Shown: positions 30,013 to 41,303, counted from the first letter of the stretch. The stretch: DNA of 64,000 nt from Pseudomonas sp. ANT_J12 (GCF_008370045.1 NZ_VOBN01000002.1:1-64000); one strand, 5' to 3'. Numbers and translations are program-made. The notes: generated by a model from the letters alone, not told the origin.

Positions 30013-30786
30013 TTACTTGCCGTAGATATCGAAGGCGAAGTACTTGTCCTGGATTTGCTTGTATTTGCCGTTCTCGCGAATGGCGGTGATCGCGGTGTTG
30101 ATCTTGTCTTTGAGCGCATCACCCTTGCGAACGGCAATACCCACGCCGTCGCCGAAGTATTTGACGTCGGTGAAGGCCGGACCGACGAAGGCGAAACCTT
30201 TGCCGGCGTCGGTTTTCAGGAAACCGTCATCCAGCAGCGTAGCGTCTGCCACGGTGCCGTCGAGGCGGCCGGCGGCCACGTCGAGGTAGATTTCGTTCTG
30301 CGAACCGTAAGGCTTGATCTCAGCACCCAGCGGGGCCAGGACTTCGCGGGCGAAACGCTCGTGGATCGAACCACGTTGCACGCCGATGTTCTTGCCCTTG
30401 AGCTCAGCCAGGCTTTCGCTGACTTGAGTGCCGGCCTTCATGACCAGGCGCGCCGGGGTGTTGTAGTACTTGTTGGTGAAGTCCACGGACTTCTTGCGGT
30501 CTTCAGTGATCGACATGGACGACAGGATCGCGTCGATCTTGCGCACTTTGAGTGCCGGGATCAGACCGTCGAACTCTTGCTCGACCCAGACGCACTTGAC
30601 CTGCATCTGTTCGCACAGGGCGTTGCCGATGTCGTAGTCGAAACCGACGATGCTGCCGTCCGGGGCCTTGGAGGCAAACGGAGGGTACGCCGCTTCGATA
30701 CCGATCTTCAGGGGCTTTTCATCGGCGAAGGTCGGCAGGGACAGCACGGACAGTGCCAGGGCGCCAAGCAGCACAAGTTTCTTCAT
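30013..30786 (-). CDS. aotJ: Arginine/ornithine periplasmic binding protein AotJ
   Basis: A 257-residue solute-binding protein. The signal peptide [21 protein letters not shown] is cleaved before DEKPLKIG. The family-3 signature [14 protein letters not shown] and the ligand-binding Arg/Asp environment ([22 protein letters not shown]) are present; the pair of Cys near residues 58 and 65 may form a disulfide. It is the first gene of the aot operon; an exact ArgR half-site lies about 170-185 bp upstream. Confidence 0.95.
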   Translation of the reverse strand: MKKLVLLGALALSVLSLPTFADEKPLKIGIEAAYPPFASKAPDGSIVGFDYDIGNALCEQMQVKCVWVEQEFDGLIPALKVRKIDAILSSMSITEDRKKSVDFTNKYYNTPARLVMKAGTQVSESLAELKGKNIGVQRGSIHERFAREVLAPLGAEIKPYGSQNEIYLDVAAGRLDGTVADATLLDDGFLKTDAGKGFAFVGPAFTDVKYFGDGVGIAVRKGDALKDKINTAITAIRENGKYKQIQDKYFAFDIYGK

Positions 30787-30954
30787 CTTGGGACTCCATC
30801 GGTAAAGGGCAAAAACGGCAGAGTGAGCACAAGCCCAATATGCGAATGGGTTAAACGGGAAAGCGGTGCTGCGTCCTGAGAAACCCGCGCTGATTTCAAC
30901 GCGAGCAACGACGAGCGAGTGATCGGCATTCTAACGACAGGCCCGAAGTCGATA

Positions 30955-30970
30955 TTTCTTCAATGCGACA
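30955..30970 (-). promoter_or_regulatory. Candidate ArgR half-site upstream of aotJ
   Basis: TGTCGCATTGAAGAAA on the minus strand is an exact match to TGTCGC-N8-AA. A partial second copy (TGTCGT) follows 31 bp downstream. The aot operon is known to be activated by ArgR in P. aeruginosa. Confidence 0.55.
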
Positions 30971-31280
30971 ACTAATTACAGATGCACTGAGAATGCCGCT
31001 TGGGCACGTTGACAGCCTTGCAATTTCATGCAAGAGCAAAAGATTGTGAACCGATCTATGCTGCAAATTGCGGGCCTATTATTGGCAAAGCCTTCTAATC
31101 CGGCAAGCGCAGCGTTATGTCTTATTTTTCATGGGCGTTTCCGATGCCCTGAAACGGGACGTTGCGTTTCCCTACGCCCCGGATCGGCGGGGGCGGTTAC
31201 ACATTCAGACACACTCATGGGTGGAGGTAACAGTGGGAAATGGCCTACAGGTGATGCCGATAATTATTCGGCTCACCCGT

Positions 31281-31394
31281 TGATCGTTCCCACGCTCCGC
31301 GTGGGAATGCCGCCATGGACGCTCCGCCTCCGCCGTTGACGCTGTGACGCAGAGCGTCACGGGATGCATTCCCACGCGGAGCGTGGGAACGATC
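31281..31394. repeat. Second copy of the GATCGTTCCCACGC hairpin repeat
   Basis: TGATCGTTCCCACGCTCCGC at the left pairs with GCGGAGCGTGGGAACGATC at the right; inner arms carry GACGCTCCGCC and GACGCAGAGCGTCACG, less perfect than in the copy at 11939-12033. A decayed fragment (TCCCAAGCGGAGCGTTAGAAAC) is also seen at 36469-36490. Confidence 0.85.
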
Positions 31395-31461
31395 CTACCT
31401 CTGTAGGCGGGAGGCTTGCCCGCGAAGAGGCCGGACCTGCCACCCCAAAAACCCAGGCAAT

Positions 31462-31497
31462 AAAAAACCCCACCAGACGTTTTGCCTGGCGGGGCTT
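31462..31497 (-). terminator. Terminator of acs
   Basis: On the minus strand GCCCCGCCAGGC and GTCTGGTGGGGT form a stem with one mismatch, followed by TTTTTTA, 20 bp past the acs stop codon. Confidence 0.88.
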
Positions 31498-31517
31498 GTG
31501 CGACTCAGAACCGCTGC

Positions 31518-33473
<1,956 letters not shown>

Positions 33474-33888
33474 CTTTCTTACCTCGGTGGAATAGTTGTT
33501 TTTGTATGGCTCTGTTGTAGCCGGGCCGGGCCTATAGAACCATTCGACGATGGTAGTAACAAGCCCCTACAAAACGTCGTGGTTACGCCCCTTTTTGGGT
33601 TAAACCCCCGCAATCCGGGCCTCCCCGCCCCCGTAGGCGCTGGCGAAGCCTGTGAACTTTCGCTCATTGCAGGGATTGTTACCAAATCCGCGAAAGGTGT
33701 TTATCAAAACCACGGCTATATGAATCCACCCCCCACGCCTAAAATCAGCCCCGCCAACAAGGCAACCCTGATTAACCAAGTTGCAGCCCCCACGAAGGCA
33801 GTTAATCAAAACACCAAGTACTGAAGTTCCACACGCAATCCCAAAAAGATTGCGTGCCCCCTCACGACTTTAGAAAGGTAAAACTGAA
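33474..33888. other. Divergent region acs / DUF2790 gene
   Basis: No credible gene lies in these 415 bp: a minus-strand frame (33600-33809) has no ribosome site. The right part contains the perfect hairpin CACGCAATC-CCAAAAA-GATTGCGTG (33832-33856) in the leader of the DUF2790 gene. Confidence 0.5.
33832..33856 (+). promoter_or_regulatory. Leader hairpin before the DUF2790 gene
   Basis: A perfect 9-bp stem (CACGCAATC/GATTGCGTG, loop CCAAAAA) ends 32 bp before the start codon of the next gene, with no T run after it. A role in mRNA stability or translation control is possible but not shown. Confidence 0.5.
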
Positions 33889-34155
33889 ATGAAAGCTTTA
33901 TTAGTTCTGGCCCTCAGCAGCTTGTGCTTAAACGCCATGGCAGACGAGGTCCCGACTGATGTCGCACAGCAACAACCCGTGGTAGAAGAGGAATACACCT
34001 ACTCCACTCACTTGGACATCGCCAATGTAGTGTCCATGAGCGAAGTCCCGAACGTGTGCGAAGTGGTTCCGATGAAAATGGAATACGACGACTCTAAAGG
34101 CCAACGCCACATCCTGCGTTATAGCGTCATGGGTAACGGCTGCTCTAACGGCTGA
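33889..34155 (+). CDS. DUF2790 secreted protein
   Basis: An 88-residue periplasmic protein. The signal peptide MKALLVLALSSLCLNAMA is followed by a short Gln/Glu-rich linker (VAQQQPVVEEEY) and the DUF2790 core with VVSMSEVPNVCEVVPMKM and LRYSVMGNGCSNG, whose two Cys probably form a disulfide. AGAAAGG lies before the start. DUF2790 proteins are nearly confined to Pseudomonas, often several per genome, and have no assigned function. Confidence 0.88.
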   Translation: MKALLVLALSSLCLNAMADEVPTDVAQQQPVVEEEYTYSTHLDIANVVSMSEVPNVCEVVPMKMEYDDSKGQRHILRYSVMGNGCSNG

Positions 34156-34344
34156 TCTTCCCGCACTTTCCCTTAACGGTTCGACCCACCTGCCCGCTGT
34201 TTAAGGCCGATGAAGCGCCGAACCGTATACATCGATAAATACGATTGTTTAGTGCGATTATTTGCGCTTTTTAATCAAATTCACCGGCGTAGTATGAATT
34301 CCACACCCAAGGCACAAAACGCCAACGAACCTGGAGCCACCACC

Positions 34345-34599
34345 ATGAAAACCAAACTGATCCTCGCCCTGACCCTTTCCGTACTGGCCGGTAGCGCTTT
34401 CGCTGCTGATGGTTATGACCGTACGGGCTCCGCCGTCGCCGCTGACGGTTACGATCGCACCGGCTCTGCCGCGGTTGCTGCGGATGGCTACGATCGCACC
34501 GGTTCCGCCACCGTTGCAGAAGACGGCTACGACAAAACCGGTTCGGCGACCTTCGCTGCCGATGGTTTCGAACGCACCAACTCGGCGACTTTCAGCTGA
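34345..34599 (+). CDS. Secreted DGYDRTGSA-repeat protein
   Basis: An 84-residue protein with signal peptide MKTKLILALTLSVLAGSAFA. The entire mature part is five tandem copies of a 12-14-residue unit, AADGYDRTGSAxV, which decays toward the C terminus (EDGYDKTGSATF, ADGFERTNSATFS). The start at 34345 follows GGAG; an open frame upstream has no signal sequence. The Asp/Gly/Thr-rich repeat suggests an unstructured or calcium-binding surface. I do not know the family's function. Confidence 0.82.
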   Translation: MKTKLILALTLSVLAGSAFAADGYDRTGSAVAADGYDRTGSAAVAADGYDRTGSATVAEDGYDKTGSATFAADGFERTNSATFS

Positions 34600-35107
34600 C
34601 ATTTGGCTGAATCAGCATTGCCCGACTTCGGTCGGGCTCAGTTGTGTCTGGAGCCATCGAAAAGCGCCTCAAAACACAACATGTAGTGAAAAACCGGTTT
34701 TTTGGCTATTTTTTGAGCAAAAAAACCAACGCGCCAAAATTAATGAAAAAAAATCTGCCCCCGCGATACCCAGCCAAAGCCCTGTAAACCCTCGCTCCGA
34801 CCAAAAAAACCTCCCCCACCGTCCGATCTCAGTGCCATTTCGTCGCACCACAGCCCTGTTTTTTTCCCTATAATGCGGCGTTAAACGGGCCTGCAATATT
34901 CCCTTACACGGATCAGCAGCCAGTCTGAAGCCCACGCAGAAGCGATTGCGTTTTTCTGCGCCCGTCAGCGGCTTCGGCCCCGTAAAAAATTCCTGTTTTT
35001 GCCTGCCTTAGCTGCAATTACATTTTCTTAGATCCAACGCGGCCAGTACGACCGTGTGACAAACCATCACATGGGCAATCTGGCCCTCACGCAGGAGACG
35101 ACACGTC
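34600..35107. other. Region between the repeat protein and nrdB
   Basis: No gene was found. GCCCGAC-TTCG-GTCGGGC at 34620-34637 is a perfect hairpin with a TTCG tetraloop, probably ending the upstream mRNA. Poly-A/T tracts at 34690-34760 form an imperfect hairpin (GGTTTTTT-GCT / AGC-AAAAAAACC, 34696-34727). TATAAT at 34869-34874 is a good -10 for nrdB, but the -35 is weak. Confidence 0.5.
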
Positions 35108-36358
35108 ATGCTGAGCTGGGACGAATTCGACAAAGAAGACACGGGCGAAGTAGCCGTAAAAGGCGCCAACGCCGGCCACGCGACTGAAGCCAACATGGAC
35201 CGCCTCGACACCGCCGGTGGCGTTGCCGCCCAAGAAGCGCGCGCCGTGACCGCCTCCGACTCCGCCGCCATCGCCCGTGCCAAGGCCGCCCTGGACAACC
35301 TCGACGTTGCCGAAGGCCTGGCCGAACTCGAAGGCGCCTCCGCCCGTGTTGCCGTCGACGAAAAGCGCATGATCAACTGCCGAGCCGACCTCAACCAACT
35401 CGTCCCGTTCAAGTACGACTGGGCCTGGCAGAAGTATCTGGACGGCTGCGCAAACCACTGGATGCCGCAAGAAGTCAACATGACCGCCGACATCGCCCTC
35501 TGGAAAGACCCGGAAGGCCTGACCGACGACGAACGCCGCATCGTCATGCGCAACCTCGGCTTCTTCTCCACCGCCGACTCCCTGGTTGCCAACAACCTGG
35601 TCCTGGCCGTGTACCGCCTGATCACCAACCCGGAATGCCGCCAGTACATCCTGCGCCAGGCGTTCGAAGAGGCGATCCACACCCACGCCTACCAGTACTG
35701 CATCGAATCGTTGGCCATGGATGAAGGCGAGATCTTCAACATGTACCACGAGATCCCATCGGTCGCGAAAAAAGCCACCTGGGGCCTCAAATACACCCGC
35801 TCGATCTCCGATCCGAAGTTCGAAACCGGCACCGTCGAAACCGACAAAGAGTTGCTGCGCAACCTGATCGCCTACTACTGCGTCCTGGAAGGCATCTTCT
35901 TCTACTGCGGCTTCACCCAAATCCTCTCCATGGGCCGCCGCAACAAAATGACCGGCGTCGCCGAGCAGTTCCAATACATCCTGCGCGACGAATCCATGCA
36001 CCTGAACTTCGGCATCGACGTGATCAACCAGATCAAAATCGAAAACCCGCACCTGTGGGACGCTGAAATGAAGGAAGAAGCTTCGCAGATGATTCTGCAA
36101 GGCACTCAGCTGGAGATCGAATACGCGCGTGACACCATGCCTCGCGGCGTACTCGGCATGAACGCGGCGATGATGGAGGACTACCTGAAGTTCATCGCTA
36201 ACCGTCGTTTGTCGCAGATTGGGTTGAAGGAAGAGTATCCAGGGACGACTAACCCGTTCCCTTGGATGAGCGAGATTATGGACTTGAAGAAAGAGAAGAA
36301 TTTCTTTGAGACTCGGGTTATTGAATACCAAACCGGTGGTGCGCTTAGCTGGGATTAA
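35108..36358 (+). CDS. nrdB: Ribonucleotide reductase class Ia, beta subunit
   Basis: A 416-residue R2 protein that holds the diiron-tyrosyl radical cofactor. Iron ligands can be read in [17 protein letters not shown] (Glu, His) and [11 protein letters not shown] (Glu, His), and an earlier Asp/Glu in [12 protein letters not shown]. The N-terminal about 90 residues, rich in Ala and Asp, precede the fold and are long, as in other pseudomonads. The C-terminal tail ending in TGGALSWD matches the R1-docking peptide. No nrdA is adjacent on either side within this window. Confidence 0.96.
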   Translation: MLSWDEFDKEDTGEVAVKGANAGHATEANMDRLDTAGGVAAQEARAVTASDSAAIARAKAALDNLDVAEGLAELEGASARVAVDEKRMINCRADLNQLVPFKYDWAWQKYLDGCANHWMPQEVNMTADIALWKDPEGLTDDERRIVMRNLGFFSTADSLVANNLVLAVYRLITNPECRQYILRQAFEEAIHTHAYQYCIESLAMDEGEIFNMYHEIPSVAKKATWGLKYTRSISDPKFETGTVETDKELLRNLIAYYCVLEGIFFYCGFTQILSMGRRNKMTGVAEQFQYILRDESMHLNFGIDVINQIKIENPHLWDAEMKEEASQMILQGTQLEIEYARDTMPRGVLGMNAAMMEDYLKFIANRRLSQIGLKEEYPGTTNPFPWMSEIMDLKKEKNFFETRVIEYQTGGALSWD

Positions 36359-36999
36359 CTCCCGAGGCCGTAAATTTTCAACAAACTCTGAAATTTTTCA
36401 CTGAGTACTGAAACGAACCCGCCAATACGGTTTAAAGCCATTGCCCTGGGGAGGACGATGGCTGCATCCCAAGCGGAGCGTTAGAAACACGGGCGACCGC
36501 CGTGTCTATGGCTATTGCTCATATGTCGTGGAGTCGCATCAAAAGCTGAAACCGTCTCATTAAAAAATGAAATGGCGCGCCAAGATGAGGCCTCTGCCAC
36601 GTCAGAAATGGAAGGCAGAGGTCAGTTATAAAAACTGCTCAACTGGATGCTTCAACCAGACAATTTCTTCAACACAGGGTGACTGTGTATGAAACTGGTG
36701 GACAGGGTGGCCAAAAAAACACAGCCCCCCGCTCAAAATCATTAATCCGTGAAACGCTGTCATTGATCGTGAAACGGACGCACCAAAAAAGGGCTGCCAA
36801 ATGGCAGCCCTTTTTTATTCTTCAGAGATTTATGTTCATTTCGTAGGAAGTGACCGATTACTCAGGGTCGTATTCCGGACGATGTCAAAGCCCGCTATTG
36901 AGAGGGCCCCGCCTGTCATTACCGGCCTCAGCATGTATCTTTGTTGATCAACTCAGGCGGTTTTTTCTACAACACTTCTAGGCACATCGGCTCCCAACC
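36359..36999. other. Gene-free left edge of the accessory islet
   Basis: No gene. It holds a decayed piece of the GATCGTTCCCACGC repeat (36469-36490), a CCTCTGCC...GGCAGAGG dyad near 36590-36620 and the terminator at 36785-36816. From about 36360 the composition becomes more AT-rich than the neighbouring core genes. I found no integrase or transposase. Confidence 0.5.
36785..36816 (+). terminator. Strong terminator, possibly bidirectional
   Basis: GGGCTGCC-AAAT-GGCAGCCC is a perfect stem flanked by AAAAAA and TTTTTT. It is 430 bp past nrdB and may have belonged to a gene now lost. Confidence 0.88.
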
Positions 37000-37119
37000 A
37001 TGGCAGATCGCAAACATATACCCACAGAAACTAAACTGCGGCTGTTTTCTGAGGCCGCGGGTCACTGCCAACAGCCCGAATGCCTCCAGCCTCTATTCCC
37101 CGCTGAAATGGGCGGATAA
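37000..37119 (+). pseudogene. 5' fragment of an HNH endonuclease gene
   Basis: From ATG 37000 the frame reads 39 codons, MADRKHIPTETKLRLFSEAA then GHCQQPECLQPLFPAEMGG, and stops. This is the N terminus of a family of HNH nucleases in which CxxxxC starts the zinc site and MGG is followed by DKHIAEMAH. The rest is missing: right after GAAATGGGCGGA the DNA switches to a vgrG 3' end in another frame. Confidence 0.7.
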
Positions 37120-37417
37120 GGGAGGCAACATCGAACTGGGTATGCCCGGCAATTTTATCGTTAAGTCGGCTAAGCACAGCTTTATCGCCCCAGCTCACGC
37201 GTCCACCACCTTCAATACGTGGGAACAAACTCCGTTTAACGAGCGTGTACGGGTAGTACGTAATGGAAAGCCCGTTCCTAATTACCGATACGCTCTCACG
37301 CGAAGTGATGGCGCCAAGGTGGAAGGTGTTACTGACGGCGATGGTTGGGCCCCCATGCAGCAAGGACTCTCAACAGAAGGTTATGAGTTCCATCTGCTTG
37401 GTCCAAGTGAGACATGA
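37106..37417 (+). pseudogene. 3' fragment of a vgrG (type VI spike) gene
   Basis: In the frame ending at 37417 the sequence from LKWADKGGNIELGMPGNF onward is the end of a DUF2345-containing VgrG: SAKHSFIAPAHAS and then the tail domain with FNERVRVVRNGKPVPNYRYA and DGDGWAPMQQGLSTEGYEF. The gp27/gp5 core and most of the needle are absent, so it cannot work as a spike. It precedes the lipase gene by 76 bp, the usual vgrG-effector order, and shows where the effector pair came from. Confidence 0.75.
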
Positions 37418-37493
37418 CCGTCATGCAAATCCGCAGTATTAAAAAGCCAGGATCATTAGTGAAAATCAGGAAGCAATGGCAGGGAGAGCCTAA

Positions 37494-39200
37494 ATGAGCG
37501 AGCCAACAAGGCCAGTACCCACCCAAATTGGCCCAGATGGGAACGTTACTGCACGTGTGACGATGAGCCGCACTTCCAACAATGTTCGCGCTGAAGTCCA
37601 TGCGCCTCCGGACCAAGCAATTCCGATAGTCTTCGTGCCTGGCATCATGGGCAGTCCGTTGTTGGCAACTGGTTCTAACGCTCGCATCATGGGCAGTGAC
37701 AACCGATGGGCATGGTTCCCCGATGATGCTAAAGGCTGGGTAGCGGGGATCACCAAATGGAAAAGCTACAACAGTTTGACGCCAGCCGAACGCAAGCAAC
37801 TGCTCGATCCACAAAATACTCGCGCACTGTCGATGCCTGAGGATGCAGACCGCAAAACGGTGAGCAAATATGTAACTGCACTACCGGTTGAAGAGGCGCT
37901 GAATCGTGGCTGGGGGTCTGTGATGCTCGACTCCTATGGAAATATTCTCAATGCGTTGGAAGGGACGCTACGTTTCATCATGACGCCAGAAAACAAACCC
38001 TATCCGGGCATTCAGGGGGCGATGCCGTATGACCTTTCACATTGGGGTCAGCTCAAGGGGTATAACCGCCTGACACAGGATGATTTGCTGGTTGCTGCCG
38101 AGTTTCGCTACCCCGTGTATGCAGTAGGTTACAACTGGCTGAACTCCAACTCCCAGGCGGCTGATTACCTTGCTGATCGAATTCAGGCCGTTCTGGAACG
38201 ATGCCGAAAAGACCTGGGTGTTAAGTGTCAGCATGGTGTGATTCTGGTCACCCACTCTATGGGCGGGTTGGTGGCGCGTATGTGCGCGAAACGCAATCCC
38301 AACTTGATCCAAGGGGTGGTACACGGTGTCCAACCGACCATCGGGGCCGCAACAGCTTACCGGCGAGTCCGTGCAGGTTGGGAAGATACTGTCGGCGCAA
38401 TCGGGCTGGGCGGAACGGGTAAAAAAATTATCCCTATTTTTGCCAATGCTGCCGGACCATTAGAATTGTTACCTAACCAGCGATATGGCGCGGGCTGGTT
38501 GCGTGTCACTTGTGAAGGAAAGGAGTCGTTTCAGTTACCTACGGCTGGCTCTGGAGGCGCTGATCCGTACTCTCAGATTTATTTAGAAAGCCGAGCATGG
38601 TGGCGCCTAATGGACCCTGCATGGATTAGTCCGGCAACTGCTGCGGCACAAAACGAATCGGCATTAGTTAGAGCGTGGGGGAACTATCGCGATAGATTGC
38701 TAGAAGCTCAAAAATTTCATGGCAAGCTATCTAGTTACTATCATCCTAACAGCTATGTGCATTATGGCGCGGATGAGAGCCATCAAGCCTTCCATCGAGT
38801 TACTTGGAATATCACCATACCGCCCACTCTAAGCGGGCCTCGCTCGTTGGTTCCGCCCCCGTCACGCGAACATGCACTTGCTTTGCGATTGGGTGGTGAC
38901 GGCCATGAGGGGCGTGTATGGATTGTTAATGACGTAAATGAACAGCAGTGGGTTAATCAGAATGGCAGCGGTGTCACCCGTAGCTCCTTTGGGGATAAGT
39001 ACTTCGCCGATCTCCAGGGGCAGGACCAAGCAGGTGATGGTACTGTCCCGGCGCATGCCGCCGAAGATGCTGGGCCAAAGGCAGTGTTCGCCGCCCAGAT
39101 GACAGGCTACGACCATCAGGGATCCTACAAAAACCTGAATGTACAGCACATCACCCTGTACTCGATTTTGCGTATTGCAGCAGCCGCCAAGGAGCTTTAA
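37494..39200 (+). CDS. Type VI lipase effector, Tle4/TplE-like
   Basis: A 568-residue alpha/beta hydrolase with a PGAP1-like fold. IPIVFVPGIMGSPLLATG forms the oxyanion-side strand-loop; the nucleophile is Ser255 in VTHSMGGLVAR; GDGTVPAHAAE supplies the Asp and a His follows in GYDHQGSYKN. There is no signal peptide, which fits delivery by VgrG. AGGGAG precedes the start. A decayed vgrG lies upstream and a Tli4-like immunity gene two bases downstream, the same order as PA1510-PA1509. The prediction is phospholipase attack on competitor membranes. Delivery would need a VgrG from elsewhere in the genome. Confidence 0.85.
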   Translation: MSEPTRPVPTQIGPDGNVTARVTMSRTSNNVRAEVHAPPDQAIPIVFVPGIMGSPLLATGSNARIMGSDNRWAWFPDDAKGWVAGITKWKSYNSLTPAERKQLLDPQNTRALSMPEDADRKTVSKYVTALPVEEALNRGWGSVMLDSYGNILNALEGTLRFIMTPENKPYPGIQGAMPYDLSHWGQLKGYNRLTQDDLLVAAEFRYPVYAVGYNWLNSNSQAADYLADRIQAVLERCRKDLGVKCQHGVILVTHSMGGLVARMCAKRNPNLIQGVVHGVQPTIGAATAYRRVRAGWEDTVGAIGLGGTGKKIIPIFANAAGPLELLPNQRYGAGWLRVTCEGKESFQLPTAGSGGADPYSQIYLESRAWWRLMDPAWISPATAAAQNESALVRAWGNYRDRLLEAQKFHGKLSSYYHPNSYVHYGADESHQAFHRVTWNITIPPTLSGPRSLVPPPSREHALALRLGGDGHEGRVWIVNDVNEQQWVNQNGSGVTRSSFGDKYFADLQGQDQAGDGTVPAHAAEDAGPKAVFAAQMTGYDHQGSYKNLNVQHITLYSILRIAAAAKEL

Positions 39201-39202
39201 GC

Positions 39203-40480
39203 ATGATCGTTCGACGTCATCTGCTGCGTACTTTTTTTGTTGTCTCGGCACTGGGTGCTTGCATTTACGGCTGGCACCACTGGCGCTTGACCCACCCTGA
39301 TCGGAGCTATGCAATGAGTGAATTGACCAAAAATATGCAGACCCATTGTGTAGGTCGTTTACTGATCGACCTACCAGCAGGCACAAGCTGGACGCCGCAG
39401 GCTAGTGGTGCGCAATTGGGCGACGTGGCCCTCTCCGTAACCACAGGGGTCAGTCAGCGAGAGTTCCTTGAGCAGGTGGAACAACGTTGGAAAGAGGTCG
39501 AAGCGCGGCAAAGCAATAGCGAAGATATTAAGCGCCCAGCAGAAAGGTCCAGTCCGCTCGATAACAGTGCGGTATTTACCTATGGTTTTCGACACGCCGA
39601 TGGTCCTGATTTTTATGGGGTTTGGCGCAATGATATCAACTATGACGCAGAGGGTTATTTTTGGCGTGACGGCACTTTGTTCAAAATTAAACCCCAGCTA
39701 AATGGCACGGACGAGATCGCTAAGCTTCTTCCACGTCTGCATGCTCGGGCAACCGACGAAATACCCAAGAGCCCAGGTTTATGCCTGAGTGGCGCCTTCG
39801 TAGAGGGCTACTACGATCTCGCTGATGGGGAGCAGGAGGACGTGAGCTGGGGGTTTGTGCTACCTCGCAAGCTCGGCGTAGTAGTACGGCATGCGCTGGT
39901 CTGGACGCCGGGACAGCCTATGCTTGAAAAACGTCGTGAGTCGGATATAGAGGTGGCAGGGCTCATAGCTCGTCTGCTGTCGGAGCCAGGCGTCGTTGCT
40001 GGGCGCAAGGAATATCGAGCATCGAAGCGTGTGGTTGGGGATCTGGCCGGTGAGGAATACGTCATGGGGGGAACGGAAGGTGAAGGGCCTCATGAGTTCA
40101 AGACCAATGCGGGTGGTGAGTGGGACTTTGTCGGGCGCGGAACTCCTACACCGTTGCCAAGTATTAATCTCGCGATGGATACGACTTATCTGACGTCACG
40201 AAAGCCGTCGTCACTGGGTGACTTTCCTAATGCTGAGGATGTGTCTGGAGGTCCCACCGAAGCGGAATTCTTCGAAATTTGGGATGCCATTATTAACAGC
40301 GTCCGCTTCCGCCCTGGAGCCTTGACACCACCGCCTGCCGGTAGAAAGCCCCCCAGCAGCCCGACAAGCCCCAACCCGGTGACATCCATCCATAACTCCA
40401 AGACTGGAACAGATGATTACTCTATGGAGGAATTTCTGGCCGGTCTCTCATCATCTGAGAACTGGATGGATAAATTGTAG
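39203..40480 (+). CDS. Tli4-family immunity protein
   Basis: A 425-residue protein with an N-terminal membrane anchor or signal segment (LRTFFVVSALGACIYGW, about residues 8-24) placing the rest in the periplasm, where the lipase would act. LTKNMQTHCVGRLLIDLP is the typical opening of the Tli4 N-terminal domain, and the part from about residue 200 (SPGLCLSGAFVEGYYDL) resembles the Tli4 C-terminal domain. The last about 50 residues are Pro/Ser-rich. The start lies two bases after the lipase stop codon with GGAGC overlapping its end. Confidence 0.85.
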   Translation: MIVRRHLLRTFFVVSALGACIYGWHHWRLTHPDRSYAMSELTKNMQTHCVGRLLIDLPAGTSWTPQASGAQLGDVALSVTTGVSQREFLEQVEQRWKEVEARQSNSEDIKRPAERSSPLDNSAVFTYGFRHADGPDFYGVWRNDINYDAEGYFWRDGTLFKIKPQLNGTDEIAKLLPRLHARATDEIPKSPGLCLSGAFVEGYYDLADGEQEDVSWGFVLPRKLGVVVRHALVWTPGQPMLEKRRESDIEVAGLIARLLSEPGVVAGRKEYRASKRVVGDLAGEEYVMGGTEGEGPHEFKTNAGGEWDFVGRGTPTPLPSINLAMDTTYLTSRKPSSLGDFPNAEDVSGGPTEAEFFEIWDAIINSVRFRPGALTPPPAGRKPPSSPTSPNPVTSIHNSKTGTDDYSMEEFLAGLSSSENWMDKL

Positions 40481-40539
40481 GATCTGCTAATTCACTAAAC
40501 TGATTAACTTTTCTTTGCGCTTATATGGATGGAAACGCA

Positions 40540-40863
40540 ATGCACCAACCTGTATCTGACCCGATAAAGCGGGATTATTCTCCACTTATTGTAGGGTCCG
40601 CTCTCGTCGTATTCTTCGGCTTGCTGCTCATGTTGCTGCGAATTGCACAGGAGGAATACCTGATGGCCATTGGCGCAGTCTGGGTAGCGAACGGTCTGAC
40701 GATGGTCCTGCATGTGATGTATTGGCGGCGCTATGGCTTGTCGAGCGGCTTGAAAGTTGCCGTCGTGACTCAAGGTCTGATTACGATCGCACCGCTACTG
40801 TTAGGCGAATTTGGAATGACGCTAATTTTCTTCATGTTCGGTGGAGAACTTCGATTTTGGTAG
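40540..40863 (+). CDS. Small membrane protein in the type VI islet
   Basis: A 107-residue protein with three predicted transmembrane segments (about residues 16-34, 41-61, 75-102) and the short polar linker WRRYGLSSGLK. The start at 40540 has GGA at seven bases; an ATG five codons earlier is possible. I do not recognise the family. It lies 59 bp after the immunity gene and about 180 bp before the PAAR gene, all on one strand; a membrane-sited immunity or accessory role can only be guessed. Confidence 0.65.
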   Translation: MHQPVSDPIKRDYSPLIVGSALVVFFGLLLMLLRIAQEEYLMAIGAVWVANGLTMVLHVMYWRRYGLSSGLKVAVVTQGLITIAPLLLGEFGMTLIFFMFGGELRFW

Positions 40864-41042
40864 TGCGGATGCAATGACCCACTAATACCGGAGACCGCGA
40901 TGGTTAACTTCAACACCATCTCCCGCTCACGATAGATAGACGAGCAATGCCCCTGCGGTCAGATACCCGTAGGGGCTCACCCAAATCGCAATCTTTAAAC
41001 GTTTATAGTTCCGCACAGTGGGTGCAACTCAAAGGAAGACAC

Positions 41043-41303
41043 ATGGATATCATTCGACTCGGCGACTCCACCAGTCACGGCGGAACCGTAATTGAAGCTT
41101 TCAGCCAAACTGACTTATATGGCAAACCCATGTCTGGAGTGGGGCATAAGGTTGACTGTCCTAAATGCAAAGGAACATTTCCCATATCTGAGGGAAGCGC
41201 CACGCTGGATGTCGGTGGTGTGCCCGTAGCGCTCCACGGCATGAAAACCGCCTGCGGTGCCAGCCTGATCGCTAGCAATCCCAACGGCAACGCAGATAGT
41301 TGA
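41043..41303 (+). CDS. PAAR-domain protein
   Basis: An 86-residue PAAR protein that sharpens the VgrG tip of the type VI apparatus. IIRLGDSTSHGGTVIEA opens the domain; zinc ligands are in GHKVDCPKC and the later VALHGMKTACGASLI. It starts at 41043 with AAAGGAAG before it. No toxin domain is fused. The stop codon overlaps the TTG at which the following zinc-ribbon frame opens (TTGA), so the pair may be translated together. Confidence 0.88.
   Translation: MDIIRLGDSTSHGGTVIEAFSQTDLYGKPMSGVGHKVDCPKCKGTFPISEGSATLDVGGVPVALHGMKTACGASLIASNPNGNADS

Larger units (their letters stand above)
30787..31460. other. Long intergenic region upstream of aotJ
   Basis: No gene was found. It holds the ArgR half-site at 30955-30970, the hairpin repeat at 31281-31394 and one lone REP (GGGAGGCTTGCCCGCGAAG at 31411-31429). 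The stretch 31020-31280 has no feature I can name. Confidence 0.5.

Noticed and set aside
34696..34727. Terminator made of poly-T/poly-A hairpin before nrdB
   Set aside because: The stem is almost only A-T pairs and too weak for a convincing terminator; kept only as a note in the intergenic description.
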